64,000 nt of DNA from Chelatococcus sp. HY11 (GTDB lineage: Bacteria > Pseudomonadota > Alphaproteobacteria > Rhizobiales > Beijerinckiaceae), in NCBI RefSeq assembly GCF_018398335.1, contig NZ_JAHBRX010000001.1:310001-374000 (forward strand), in the 5' to 3' direction. Below the pieces are notes generated by a model. It was not told the DNA's origin. It did not search any database and saw only the letters and a list, made by a program, of their open reading frames with translations. Below, piece by piece: positions 1 through 8,948 of the stretch (positions are counted from its first letter, which is position 1; each line of letters begins with the position of its first letter). A program made the translations under genes and the position numbers.

Positions 1-18
1 ACCATTTTGGAGGCCCGC

Positions 19-1494
19 ATGGCCGATCTGCAGTCAACCAACCGCGTCAAGCTTGCCAAAGTCCGCGAGGTCACCGCCGGCACCACGCCGCCCAACCCCG
101 CCTTCAAGGAGATCCGGCAGACGTCGAGCGGCCTCAATGCCGCCCCACAGACCGTCACATCGAATGAGATCCGCGCCGACCGCCAGGTCGCTGACCTCAT
201 CCTCGTCGGCCTCCAGGTCGCTGGCGATGTCGGCGGTGAACTGTCGTTTGGCGCGGCGGACGATGATTTCGAGGAAGCGCTCCAGGGTACGTGGGCCAGC
301 AAACCCGCGATCGTCGTCGCGACCGTTGACACCGAGATCTCGGATGTCACCGCCACCACGGTCACCGTGGCGTCGGGTGGCGCAGCCTTCAAGGCTGGCC
401 ATCTTGTCGCGCTGAGCGGCCTTCCCACACCGGCCAACAACAAGCTGGCACGGGTCACCTCGTCCACTGCGACGACCATCGTGTTTCCGGCTGCCACCTT
501 CGCGATCGAGGCGGACCCTATCCCTGTCGGTGCGGCAGCCCGCGTCGTCGGTTTCGAGGCGGCTTCCGCTGACGTCGCGGCCGTCACCGCCGGCGGCAAT
601 GGTCTCACTGCGACGGCTCTAGATTTCACCACGCTCGGGCTCAACGTCGGGGAATGGGTGAAGATCGGCGGATCTGCCACGGGTACCCAGTTCGGGACCG
701 CCGCGAACAATGGATGGGCTCGTGTGTCGGCCATCGCCGCGGGCAAGCTCTCGTTCGATCAGGTACCGGCCGGCTGGAATGCCGACACTGGCACTGGCAA
801 GACGATCCAGATCTTCACGGGCGATTTCCTCAAAAACGGCACAACGAAGCGTTCCTCCACCTTCGAGCGCCAGTATCTCGATCACTCCCCGGTTAGTTAC
901 GAGTATTTCCGTGGTCTGGAGCTGAACACGCTCAGCATCAGCGCTCCGGCGCAGCAGATCGCGACCTACACCAAGGGCTACATCGGCCGTGAGGCTGAGA
1001 TCCTGTCAGCCCGTGTCTCTGGTGCGACCGATATCGCGGCGACCACGGGCGATGTGCTCAACACCTCGTCCAACGTCGGACGGATCGGCATCGGCGGTGT
1101 CGCGGTCACCGGCCCGAACTTCGTGATGTCGGCGACGGTCGAGATCAATAACAACCTTCGGGCGCAGAACGCGGTCGGCTCGATCGGTGCTGTTGGCATT
1201 GGCAACGGCGAATTCGCGGTGACGGGCACGCAGGAACTCTATTTCGGCGACAAGTCCATTTACGAGGCCGTCCTCGGCAACACGCCGTCGAACTTCAGCA
1301 TCCTGTTCGGTCGTCAGGACGGTGCGCGGCCCTCGATCCTGATCGACATGCCGTACACGAAATACTCGTCCGGCGCGCCGGGCGTCAGCGGCAAGAATGC
1401 CGACGTGATGCTGTCGGCCAACTTCCAGGCGATCCGTCACCCGACGCTGGGCTACACCATGGCGGTCCAACGCTTCCACTATCTGCCGGCGTAA
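19..1494 (+). CDS. Phage major tail tube protein
   Basis: Likely forms the stacked rings of the tail tube through which DNA passes. The 491-aa product begins MADLQSTNRVKLAKVREVT and matches the general look of the siphophage tail tube family: an early residue pattern TPPNPAFKEIR, a long beta-rich body, and a C-terminal segment with RHPTLGYTMAVQRFHY. Residues about 90-170 and 185-265 look like inserted beta-sandwich domains, which tail tube proteins often display on the tail surface. The ATG at 19 is preferred over the TTG at 7 because GGAGG at 9-13 sits just upstream of it. Position directly before the chaperone and tape measure genes supports the call. The family is inferred by reading, not by search. 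Confidence 0.8.
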   Translation: MADLQSTNRVKLAKVREVTAGTTPPNPAFKEIRQTSSGLNAAPQTVTSNEIRADRQVADLILVGLQVAGDVGGELSFGAADDDFEEALQGTWASKPAIVVATVDTEISDVTATTVTVASGGAAFKAGHLVALSGLPTPANNKLARVTSSTATTIVFPAATFAIEADPIPVGAAARVVGFEAASADVAAVTAGGNGLTATALDFTTLGLNVGEWVKIGGSATGTQFGTAANNGWARVSAIAAGKLSFDQVPAGWNADTGTGKTIQIFTGDFLKNGTTKRSSTFERQYLDHSPVSYEYFRGLELNTLSISAPAQQIATYTKGYIGREAEILSARVSGATDIAATTGDVLNTSSNVGRIGIGGVAVTGPNFVMSATVEINNNLRAQNAVGSIGAVGIGNGEFAVTGTQELYFGDKSIYEAVLGNTPSNFSILFGRQDGARPSILIDMPYTKYSSGAPGVSGKNADVMLSANFQAIRHPTLGYTMAVQRFHYLPA

Positions 1495-1599
1495 CGCCGC
1501 AGAACGACAGCCGCACGGCGCCCAACGCGCCGGGGGCGGCCGGCGGGCGGTGTGTCATGGCGCTGCCCGCCATCCTTTCCATGACAAGGAGTGTTTCTT

Positions 1600-2055
1600 A
1601 TGGATATCAATAGCATCAAGGTCGATAGCGCCGTAATCGAGGTGGGCGAGTGGGTGCGGAAGATCCCAGAAATGGGAGACCTCGGCCTCAAAGTCCGCGG
1701 CGAGGGCAATGAGGATTTCAAGCGGTTCCTCAATCGCAAGCTTCGCAATGTGCCGAAAGGTGCACGTCATCGTGACGGCACCGTTCCGCCCGCACTCATG
1801 GAAAGCATTATCGGCGAGGCGCTGCTCGAGACAGTCCTTATCGACTGGGCAAATCTCAAGAATGGGGACGAAGACGTGCCCTACAGCAAGGAACTTGCCC
1901 GCACGTTCCTCACCGACAAGGATTATCGCCATTTCCGCACGGCGGTTCAGTGGGCTGCGTCGTTCGTTGCGGGCGGCCAGGAATTCGCTGACGAGGATGA
2001 GGGGGGTGCTCAGGGGGAGGCTGAGTACCCTTTTCCAACCTCCAGTCCGCAGTAG
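1600..2055 (+). CDS. Phage tail assembly chaperone, short form (lambda gpG-like)
   Basis: A 151-aa protein (MDINSIKVDSAVIEVGEWV...) in the slot between tail tube and tape measure genes, where siphophages encode the chaperone that coats the tape measure during tail assembly. The short form ends at TAG 2053-2055. ATG 1600 is chosen because AAGGAG at 1586-1591 precedes it; the GTG at 1591 overlaps that site. A C CCT TTT heptamer at 2028-2034 lies in the reading frame just before the stop, so a fraction of ribosomes should shift -1 into the next open frame and make a 261-aa long form. Sequence similarity to named families is weak by eye; gene order and the shift site carry the call. Confidence 0.8.
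   Translation: MDINSIKVDSAVIEVGEWVRKIPEMGDLGLKVRGEGNEDFKRFLNRKLRNVPKGARHRDGTVPPALMESIIGEALLETVLIDWANLKNGDEDVPYSKELARTFLTDKDYRHFRTAVQWAASFVAGGQEFADEDEGGAQGEAEYPFPTSSPQ
2028..2034 (+). other. Slippery heptamer for programmed -1 frameshift
   Basis: The sequence C CCT TTT is in phase with the 1600 gene (codons tac, cct, ttt) and fits the X XXY YYZ rule, so both tRNAs can re-pair after a one-base slip. The -1 frame is closed by TGA at 2022 but is open from 2025 to 2384, so a shift is only productive between 2025 and 2055, where this heptamer lies. Use of a -1 shift in tail assembly chaperone genes is well established in lambda-like phages. Confidence 0.8.
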
Positions 2056-2384
2056 AGTGGCAGCAGGGTTGGAGCCGGCATAGCGCAGCCCTGATCGCCA
2101 ATTTCGAGGATCGGGGGTTACCCGTGCCGGAGCATTTGCTCCCGCCGGATCTCGATCCTCTTGAGAGCGATCTTTTGGCCGCTTTCAATGAGCTCGCAAC
2201 GGATAGATCCATCAGCTTCGGCGTCGGGCCTATCCCGTTCTCGTCGATTGACAGATACGCGGTTCGATATGGTTACGATGGCGCCGAAGATTTCGAACTC
2301 CTTCGACGCGCCATTCGCGTGATGGACGCGGTGTATCTCGAGTCGGTTAACAAGCAAAAAAGCGGCCCAGCCAAAACAGCTTAG
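2034..2384 (+). CDS. Tail assembly chaperone frameshift extension (lambda T-like)
   Basis: This is the second part of the long chaperone form, reached from the 1600 gene by the -1 shift at 2028-2034; it adds 116 residues. The frame reads tcc aac ctc cag and continues through a WQQGWSRHSAALIANFEDRG segment before the GTG at 2124, so coding sense extends well upstream of the only start codon. That is why I prefer fusion over an independent 86-aa gene. In lambda the T domain binds the tape measure and tail tube protein; the tape measure gene follows here after 79 bases. A separate start at GTG 2124 has no clear ribosome binding site. Confidence 0.75.
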   Translation, partial: SNLQSAVEWQQGWSRHSAALIANFEDRGLPVPEHLLPPDLDPLESDLLAAFNELATDRSISFGVGPIPFSSIDRYAVRYGYDGAEDFELLRRAIRVMDAVYLESVNKQKSGPAKTA

Positions 2385-2463
2385 CCCATCGACCGATACA
2401 CTGCCCACCTCATTAAACTTTCCACAATCACGCTCGGGAGATCTCTCGACTGCGGAGTGCGTC

Positions 2464-5400
2464 ATGCAATTGAACGCGATCAAGCGCATCGATATCCAGG
2501 CCACGACGTCGGGTGTCGAGCAGGCAACTGCCGGCTTGAACAAGATGGCCGACGCGCAGGGACGCGTTGCTGCCACTGGCGACACCATGGCGACCGCCAC
2601 CGAGAATACGTCTCGTACGGCGCTGTCGGCCGAGAAGTCTCTGGAGCGCCTGGCTCGTCGCCTCGATACCGAATACCGGATGACCAAGCAGGTTGCCGAG
2701 GCGCAGGCCCTACTCGATCGCGGGCGCGGGACAGCCGCGGAAAAGACCGAGCAATATGCTCGTGTGCAGGACTATGTCATTCGGCAGTCGAAATCTCTGG
2801 AAGCGGCAAACAGCAATGCTGCGACTGGTATCGTCAAAGTTGGCGACACGAGCAAGGTCGCCGGTCACCACATCCAAAATCTCGGCTACCAGCTCAACGA
2901 CGTCGCCACCATGTTGGCGATGGGTGCCAGCCCCTTCCAGGTTCTGGCGAGCCAGGGTGGCCAGATTGCGCAGATTCTTGGCCAGACCGGCGTTTCGGGC
3001 GCCGTCAAGGGCATCGGAAGCGCAATTGGTGGCTTGATTACCCCGGTCACCGCAGCCGGCACCGCCTTCGTTGCCCTCGGGGCAACTGCCCTTCTTGCCT
3101 ACAAGGCGTTTAATGACGGTCAATCCGAACTTCAGCAGTCGCTGAAGGGCGTTGGCGCCGCCACTGGCGCGACGGTCGACGATCTCAATCGGATGGCTGA
3201 GGCTGGTGCAAAATCGGGAAACGTGACCGTCTCTGCTGCCCGTTCAATGGCCGCTGAATTCGCGAAGACCGGAAAGATCGGCCTGAGTAATTTCGAAGAC
3301 CTGATCGGTATCACCGAGCGGTTTGGCAAGACGGTGGGCCTGGCGGCCGGCGACGCAGCATCTGAGCTATCCCGCGCTTTTTCGGATCCGCTCGCCGGCG
3401 CAGACAAGCTCAACGAGACGTTGGGCTTCCTCGACGGCAAGACCCGCGATCATATCCGCTCCCTGGTCGACCAGAACGACCAGATCGGAGCCCAGAAAGT
3501 TCTCATTGATGCGTTGCGCCCGGCGATCGACGGGGCGGCGGTGTCGACGACCGGTCTCGCTGGAGCGTGGGACACCGTCGCGAAGGCCGCGAGCAATGCG
3601 TTCGCGTGGATCGGTCAGGCCATCTCGGCTGCACCGAAGGCTCAGCAGTTGGCGGTGCTTCTTGAGCGCCGGCAGAAGATCGGCTCCTACGATTCCTTCT
3701 GGGACAACCTCAGTGGTGGAAAATTCTCTAACGAGTTGAAGCAGTTAGACGGTCAGATCCTGGACCTTCAGAAATCCATCGCCGGCGACAATTTCAAAGC
3801 TGCGTTCGGCCAGGCGGCACAGGGCGCCGCGAAGCTGTCCCTGGAGGTCGACAAGATCAATGACGGCCTAGACCCGATGGGAGCGAAGTATCGTACGCTC
3901 AAGGCCCAGGCAGCTGATCTGCAAAAGCAGGTCGATACGGCCAACGGTCAGTTCGATCGCTTCGACACAACGGTGAATGGTCTCGGCGCCAACCGCGTGA
4001 CTGACCTGGAGAAGACGAAGCGGTCTCTCGATATGGTCACGCAGGCCTACAAGTCCATGGAGATGGCAAACGGCAAGATCATCACGCAAGAGGATCTGCT
4101 GCGCCAAAAGGACGAGGCGAGGCTGAAGGCCCTTCAGGCGAAAACCCCTGCGGAAAAAGCTGCTGCCGCACAAGAGCAGGCACGCCTTGATTTGATCGGC
4201 GAAACTGTCGGGGCGCTGGACAAGCAGGCGCGGATTGATCGCGCGGGGGCTATCGCGCGTCAGCAGGCTGCCAACGCCGCAGCGAAGGCGAACAAGGACG
4301 AGATGAGCGCCATCGACGGTCTCATTCAGTCCACTGATCAGCGCATCGAGCAGCTCAAGCTAGAGGCTCAAGGCTATGGAAAGAGCAGCGAAGAGGTGAT
4401 GCGCCTTCGCGCGGCTCAGCAGATGCTTAAGGCTGAGCAGCGTGACGGAAAGGAAGCGACCGAAGCTCAGAAGAAGGCCTTTGAACAACAAACTGAAGAG
4501 CTAATTCGGTGGGTAAAGACCGTTGAGGATTCGCAGCGGGCGACGCGTGCTTTGAACGATGCTCAGCAGTTCCTGGGCGATAACTTATCCGGGTTCGTCG
4601 AGGACCTTATCTCGGGCACTGGCTCTTTAAAGGAGGCGCTCCAAAGCCTGGCGGACGTATTCCTTCGCTCCGGTCTTCAGGCTCTCCTGACTGGAGAGGG
4701 CCCGCTGGCCGGCATTCTCGGGCTACAAGCCTCCGAGAAGGGCCAGCAAGGCGGTCTTTTCGGGATGCTGATGGGTAACGACATCAAGCTTTTCCGAGAG
4801 ACTGTGGCCAAAGGCACAACGGATGGCGTCACGAAGGCCATCGGTTCGGGCGGCGAATCCGGCAGCTCGGCTGTCGGGAGCATATTTGGCGTTGACGGTA
4901 AGGCGTTGATGGGGGGCATAACAGCCCTGGCAAGTTTAGGCGCCGCCTACGGAGGTGGCATGGCTGCAGGCTCACCCGGTATGGGTGCGGCTACTGGCGC
5001 TCTTTCTGGCGGAATTGGTGGCGGCGCACTTGCAGCGTCACTGTTGGGTACCGCGGCCTTCACCGGCCCGGTCGGCTGGGCGATCGCAGGTGTGGGGGCT
5101 TTGCTCGGTGGCGGCCTCGGCTTTCTTGGAGCGTCACAGTCTCAGAAGCAGCGCAAGGAAGAGCTGCGTCGCCAGGCTGAAGAGAACTATCAGGCTGCCA
5201 AGCCGCAGGTCGCGCAACTAGGTCAGATGTTCCGTGGTGACGAGCTGGGCAACATTCAGCAGCAGATCCAGGCCGGCATCGACAAGCTGAATGAGCTTGG
5301 CCCGGTGCTCGTGAATGCTGGTCATGTGGATGAGCTGATCGCACTTCAGAACGATTACAACACCTTCGTCAACCGACTGAAAGACGAATTCCGCGCCGAC

Positions 5401-7398
5401 TTCTCCGGCACGATCGACGAGCTGCGCGCCGGGCTCGGTGCTCAGGGTCCGTTCAAGCAGGCATCCGACGCGGTGAAGCAGTTCGGGGACAGCGCCAAGT
5501 CCTTCGTTGCTGACACGGCGACCGCCTTTGGTGAAGGCGCATGGCAGATCCAGAACGCGCGTGATGCCTCGATCGATTACGCCCTGTCGATGCTCGACCA
5601 GGCCAAGACGCTTACCCAAGTGCAGCAGCAAATCCAGTCGATCAACGGCACGGCTGCCGGCCTGTCGAAGGTGCTTCAGGATCTCGGGATGTCGGCGGAA
5701 GATGCCGCCAACGCCATCAACCAGCGCGTCGGCGCGGCAATGGATCGGCTGCGGTCGGCCTTCACCGATGGCCTTGAGCGGCGCCTCAATGAGGCGAGTG
5801 ATCGCGGTTATATCAATGAGATCAGCGATCAGATCGCGCAGTACCGCAAGGATTTGTCGGATGCGGCGGCGCTCGGGCTCGATGGCGCGCTCGCGGCCAA
5901 GGTTTTCGCGGCCGAAGCCCAGCAGATCGTCAATGGCGCCGAACTCGCGGGCGACGCCTTCAACGCCCTCGTGCAGCAGTTCCCGGAGCTGGCCGGCGTC
6001 GTGAAGGAGTTCTCGCAGGCGCTCGCCGACATGGGCAACGACCTCGCTGCCATCGCCCAGCGCCAGCAAGGCTACTACGATCGCATCTTCAACGCGGCCA
6101 ACGACAACAGCACGCTGGAAGGCGCCTTGAAGGCCTTCGACCGCCAGGCGCAGCGCGAGCGTGAAGCGGAAGTGAAGGCCGGCGGGCAGGCTATCACCGA
6201 TCTCGAGCTTGCCCTTGCCGCCGAGCGCGTGAAGATCGTCAATGACTTCGCGGCCAAGGCCAAAGCGGCTGAGCAGCAGGCGGCCGAACAGGCGGCGCGC
6301 GCGGCACAGCAGAAGGTCGACGAAGCGCAGCGCGCGGTCGATGACGCTCGCTCGGATCTTCAGCGGGCCTATGAGCAGCAGGCTTCCACCATCAACGCCA
6401 CGATCTCGCGGCTGGAAGCCTTCACCTCATCCATCCGCAAGCTGCGCACGGACCTTCGCTTCGACGACAGCCTGTCGCCCTACAACGATCGGCAGCAGCA
6501 GCAGGAAGCCCAGGCCACCTTTCAGGATCTGGCGGCGAAGGCGATGGCCGGCGATCAGACGGCCATGGACCAGCTCGCCGACGCGGCGCGCCGGTATCTG
6601 GAGGAATCCAAGGCCTATTACGGCTTCAATGAGGTCTATGCCCGGATCTTCGAGGAGGTGCAGTCCACCCTTGAGGCGGTCGGCAGCAAGTCGCAATCGG
6701 AGCTCGACATCGCCCGCGCGCAGCTCTCCGCGCTCGACGCGCAGGTCAGTGGGCTGCTTACGGTCAACGACAGCGTGCTGACGGTGGCGGCCGGCATCGA
6801 AAAGCTGAATGCGGCGGTTGCCGCCTTGGCCGCGGCACAGGCCGCCCAGATCGGCAACGGCACGGGCACGCCCGACCAGCGCACGGCCTATGTCACGTCC
6901 CTCTATCAGAAATACTTCGGCCGCCAGCCCGATCAGGCCGGCCTTGATTTCTGGGTGAAGTCGGATCTGTCGACGTCGCAGCTCGACCAGGCTTTCGCCG
7001 ATGCGAAGGCGGCCGGCGCCATGCGGCTCGGCGGCATCGTTGGGGCTTACGCCCGTGGTGGCCTTGTCGGCAATGGTGTCTGGGATGTCGATAGCGTCAT
7101 GGCCCGCTATGCCGGCGGGGGCAATATCGCCCTGGCAGGCGGGGAGCATGTGACCCGTGCGCCTTCCGTCAATCCGGCGACCTATCCCGTGCTCGATTAC
7201 ATCAACCGTACCGGCCGCGCGCCGGCCAATGACGACGGCGCCAAGGAGGAAATCCGGGCGCTGCGGAATGACGTCGCCAACCTCACGGGTGTCGTCGAGC
7301 GGCTCCTTGGCCAGAACGTCGAGGCGTCGCGCGCGACGTCGTCGGCGGTGAACAAGCAGACCGTGGCGATCGAGCGCCAGGCCATCGGGCGCCGGTAA
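2464..7398 (+). CDS. Phage tail tape measure protein
   Basis: A 1644-aa protein that should set tail length and be ejected ahead of DNA. Residues about 130-370 match the lambda-type tape measure N-terminal domain (QLNDVATMLAMGASPFQVLA is readable). Long helical, Gln/Ala-rich coiled-coil stretches follow (about 400-720 and 900-1460). A Gly/Ala-rich hydrophobic region at about 812-890 could form the membrane segments used in ejection. Residues about 1470-1520 read PDQRTAYVTSLYQKYFGRQ and then GLDFW, the pattern of a DUF4214-like module, an unusual addition. The C-terminus is again helical. ATG 2464 has GGAG at 2454-2457. It is the longest gene in the window and sits in the standard place after the chaperone. 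Confidence 0.95.
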   Translation: MQLNAIKRIDIQATTSGVEQATAGLNKMADAQGRVAATGDTMATATENTSRTALSAEKSLERLARRLDTEYRMTKQVAEAQALLDRGRGTAAEKTEQYARVQDYVIRQSKSLEAANSNAATGIVKVGDTSKVAGHHIQNLGYQLNDVATMLAMGASPFQVLASQGGQIAQILGQTGVSGAVKGIGSAIGGLITPVTAAGTAFVALGATALLAYKAFNDGQSELQQSLKGVGAATGATVDDLNRMAEAGAKSGNVTVSAARSMAAEFAKTGKIGLSNFEDLIGITERFGKTVGLAAGDAASELSRAFSDPLAGADKLNETLGFLDGKTRDHIRSLVDQNDQIGAQKVLIDALRPAIDGAAVSTTGLAGAWDTVAKAASNAFAWIGQAISAAPKAQQLAVLLERRQKIGSYDSFWDNLSGGKFSNELKQLDGQILDLQKSIAGDNFKAAFGQAAQGAAKLSLEVDKINDGLDPMGAKYRTLKAQAADLQKQVDTANGQFDRFDTTVNGLGANRVTDLEKTKRSLDMVTQAYKSMEMANGKIITQEDLLRQKDEARLKALQAKTPAEKAAAAQEQARLDLIGETVGALDKQARIDRAGAIARQQAANAAAKANKDEMSAIDGLIQSTDQRIEQLKLEAQGYGKSSEEVMRLRAAQQMLKAEQRDGKEATEAQKKAFEQQTEELIRWVKTVEDSQRATRALNDAQQFLGDNLSGFVEDLISGTGSLKEALQSLADVFLRSGLQALLTGEGPLAGILGLQASEKGQQGGLFGMLMGNDIKLFRETVAKGTTDGVTKAIGSGGESGSSAVGSIFGVDGKALMGGITALASLGAAYGGGMAAGSPGMGAATGALSGGIGGGALAASLLGTAAFTGPVGWAIAGVGALLGGGLGFLGASQSQKQRKEELRRQAEENYQAAKPQVAQLGQMFRGDELGNIQQQIQAGIDKLNELGPVLVNAGHVDELIALQNDYNTFVNRLKDEFRADFSGTIDELRAGLGAQGPFKQASDAVKQFGDSAKSFVADTATAFGEGAWQIQNARDASIDYALSMLDQAKTLTQVQQQIQSINGTAAGLSKVLQDLGMSAEDAANAINQRVGAAMDRLRSAFTDGLERRLNEASDRGYINEISDQIAQYRKDLSDAAALGLDGALAAKVFAAEAQQIVNGAELAGDAFNALVQQFPELAGVVKEFSQALADMGNDLAAIAQRQQGYYDRIFNAANDNSTLEGALKAFDRQAQREREAEVKAGGQAITDLELALAAERVKIVNDFAAKAKAAEQQAAEQAARAAQQKVDEAQRAVDDARSDLQRAYEQQASTINATISRLEAFTSSIRKLRTDLRFDDSLSPYNDRQQQQEAQATFQDLAAKAMAGDQTAMDQLADAARRYLEESKAYYGFNEVYARIFEEVQSTLEAVGSKSQSELDIARAQLSALDAQVSGLLTVNDSVLTVAAGIEKLNAAVAALAAAQAAQIGNGTGTPDQRTAYVTSLYQKYFGRQPDQAGLDFWVKSDLSTSQLDQAFADAKAAGAMRLGGIVGAYARGGLVGNGVWDVDSVMARYAGGGNIALAGGEHVTRAPSVNPATYPVLDYINRTGRAPANDDGAKEEIRALRNDVANLTGVVERLLGQNVEASRATSSAVNKQTVAIERQAIGRR

Positions 7399-7407
7399 GG
7401 AACATTC

Positions 7408-8943
7408 ATGATCTATCTCGTCGAGATCGACGCCCATAACGGGGCGGCGCTGCTGACGTTTCGCTTCGCGACAGAGGCGTATATCACCAGCCCGTCAGAC
7501 AGCCCGGCCAACACCATCTATGAGCCGCGCATTGAAGACTCCGGTTCGTTTTCGGCCAATCTGTACAATGCCGGGCAGACCGGCGGCAGCGCCTCCATCG
7601 GCTTCGGCGATCTCATCCTCGCCAATGCCGATGGAGGGCTCGATGCCTGGTTTGACTATGGCTTCGACGGCCGCCGCATCGAGATCAAGCAGCTGGCCGG
7701 CGTGGCCTCGTCCTTTTCCTCCGCCGTCACCGTCTTCAAGGGCACGATCGAGACCATCGACACGACCGATGCCTGGCAGACCCTGCGCGTGCGGATCTTC
7801 GATAACCGGCTGACGCTCGACCGGCCCTTGCAGGTCAACCGCTATGCCGGGACGACGCTTGGCGCCGGGAATACGGCCGAGGGCACGGAAGACCTGCGCG
7901 ATCAGCCGAAGCCGCTTGCCTTCGGCAGCGTGTTCGGCGTTCGCCCCTATGCGGCCAATCCCTTCGACGGCGTGTTTCAGGTAGCGGACAACGCGGTCTA
8001 TGGCATCCAGGTCTATGATGGGGGCTCGCCGCTGACCGGCGTCGGGAACTATGGATCGCTCGCGGCCTTGATCGCCGCGACCGTGCTACCGGGACGCTAC
8101 GCGACCTGTCTCAACCTCGGGCTCTTCCGCATCACGCGGTCCGCGTTCCAGCTCACCGCCGACGTGCAGGAGGGCGTGCAATGGTACGAGCGTAATGCCG
8201 CCGCCATCGTCCGTAAGATGCTTCAGCGCGCTGGCCTCACCACGGCGGATTATTCCGAGGCGAGCCTTGCGGCGCTGAGCAGTCTCAGCCTGTCCGAATG
8301 CGGCGTCTGGATCGACAGTGATCAGCATATCCTGGACGCCGTACAGCAAGTGCTGAACTCGGTCGGCGCCTGGATCGCGCCGAATGCCAATGGCGTGCTG
8401 GAGGTCGGTCGCTTCGAGGCGCCGGGAACGCCGGTCACCACCATCACGATGGATGACATCATCCGGCCGGAGAATATGACCTTCGAGGTCACGAATGATG
8501 CGGGCCGGGGCGTGCCCGTCTGGCGCGTCGTCGCTCGCTACAAGCGGAATTACACGCCGTTGTCGGGCTCCGAGGTCGCGAAGTGCACGCAGCAGAATGA
8601 AGACTACAAGGCCTATCTCGCCACGGAATGGCGGGAGCGGAAGGCGGAAGATGCCGCGATCAAGACCAAGTACAAGAACGCGGGCGAGCTGACGATCGAG
8701 ACATGCTTCACGCAGCCGACCGACGCGCTTGTCGAGGCGACGCGGCTGCTCTCGCTCTACAAGGTCAGGCGTGACCGGGTGAAGGTCGTGCTGTGGGCTG
8801 AGCGGGCCGCCGGCATCAAGCTCAACGACACCGTCACCGTGCAGGTGCCGCGCTTCGGCTATGCGGCCGGGCGCCCCATGCGCGTGATCGGACGCGATGA
8901 GAGCCGCGCCGAGAACATCGTCACCCTCGATCTGTTCGGCTGA
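7408..8943 (+). CDS. Phage tail tip or baseplate hub-like structural protein
   Basis: A 511-aa protein starting 9 bases after the tape measure gene with AAGGA ahead of its ATG. It has no signal peptide or membrane segment. The N-terminal half is beta-rich (YLVEIDAHNGAALLTFRF; repeated Gly/Asp turns) and residues about 150-190 hold an FGSVFGVRPYAANPFDGVF segment. The C-terminal third contains IIRPENMTFEVTNDAGRGVP and ends in a beta-rich ALKLNDTVTVQVPR-type stretch, as in proteins that assemble at the tail tip. Position after the tape measure gene is where distal tail and hub proteins are encoded. I cannot name the exact family; hub, distal tail or tail-associated protein are all possible. Confidence 0.65.
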   Translation: MIYLVEIDAHNGAALLTFRFATEAYITSPSDSPANTIYEPRIEDSGSFSANLYNAGQTGGSASIGFGDLILANADGGLDAWFDYGFDGRRIEIKQLAGVASSFSSAVTVFKGTIETIDTTDAWQTLRVRIFDNRLTLDRPLQVNRYAGTTLGAGNTAEGTEDLRDQPKPLAFGSVFGVRPYAANPFDGVFQVADNAVYGIQVYDGGSPLTGVGNYGSLAALIAATVLPGRYATCLNLGLFRITRSAFQLTADVQEGVQWYERNAAAIVRKMLQRAGLTTADYSEASLAALSSLSLSECGVWIDSDQHILDAVQQVLNSVGAWIAPNANGVLEVGRFEAPGTPVTTITMDDIIRPENMTFEVTNDAGRGVPVWRVVARYKRNYTPLSGSEVAKCTQQNEDYKAYLATEWRERKAEDAAIKTKYKNAGELTIETCFTQPTDALVEATRLLSLYKVRRDRVKVVLWAERAAGIKLNDTVTVQVPRFGYAAGRPMRVIGRDESRAENIVTLDLFG

Positions 8944-8948
8944 CCCTC

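Noticed and set aside
2124-2384. Independent gene from GTG 2124
   Set aside because: The same frame has coding sense back to 2025 and a frameshift heptamer connects it to the chaperone gene.
5218-6069. 283-aa minus-strand frame inside the tape measure gene
   Set aside because: Antisense to a certain gene, with no domain and no start site signal.
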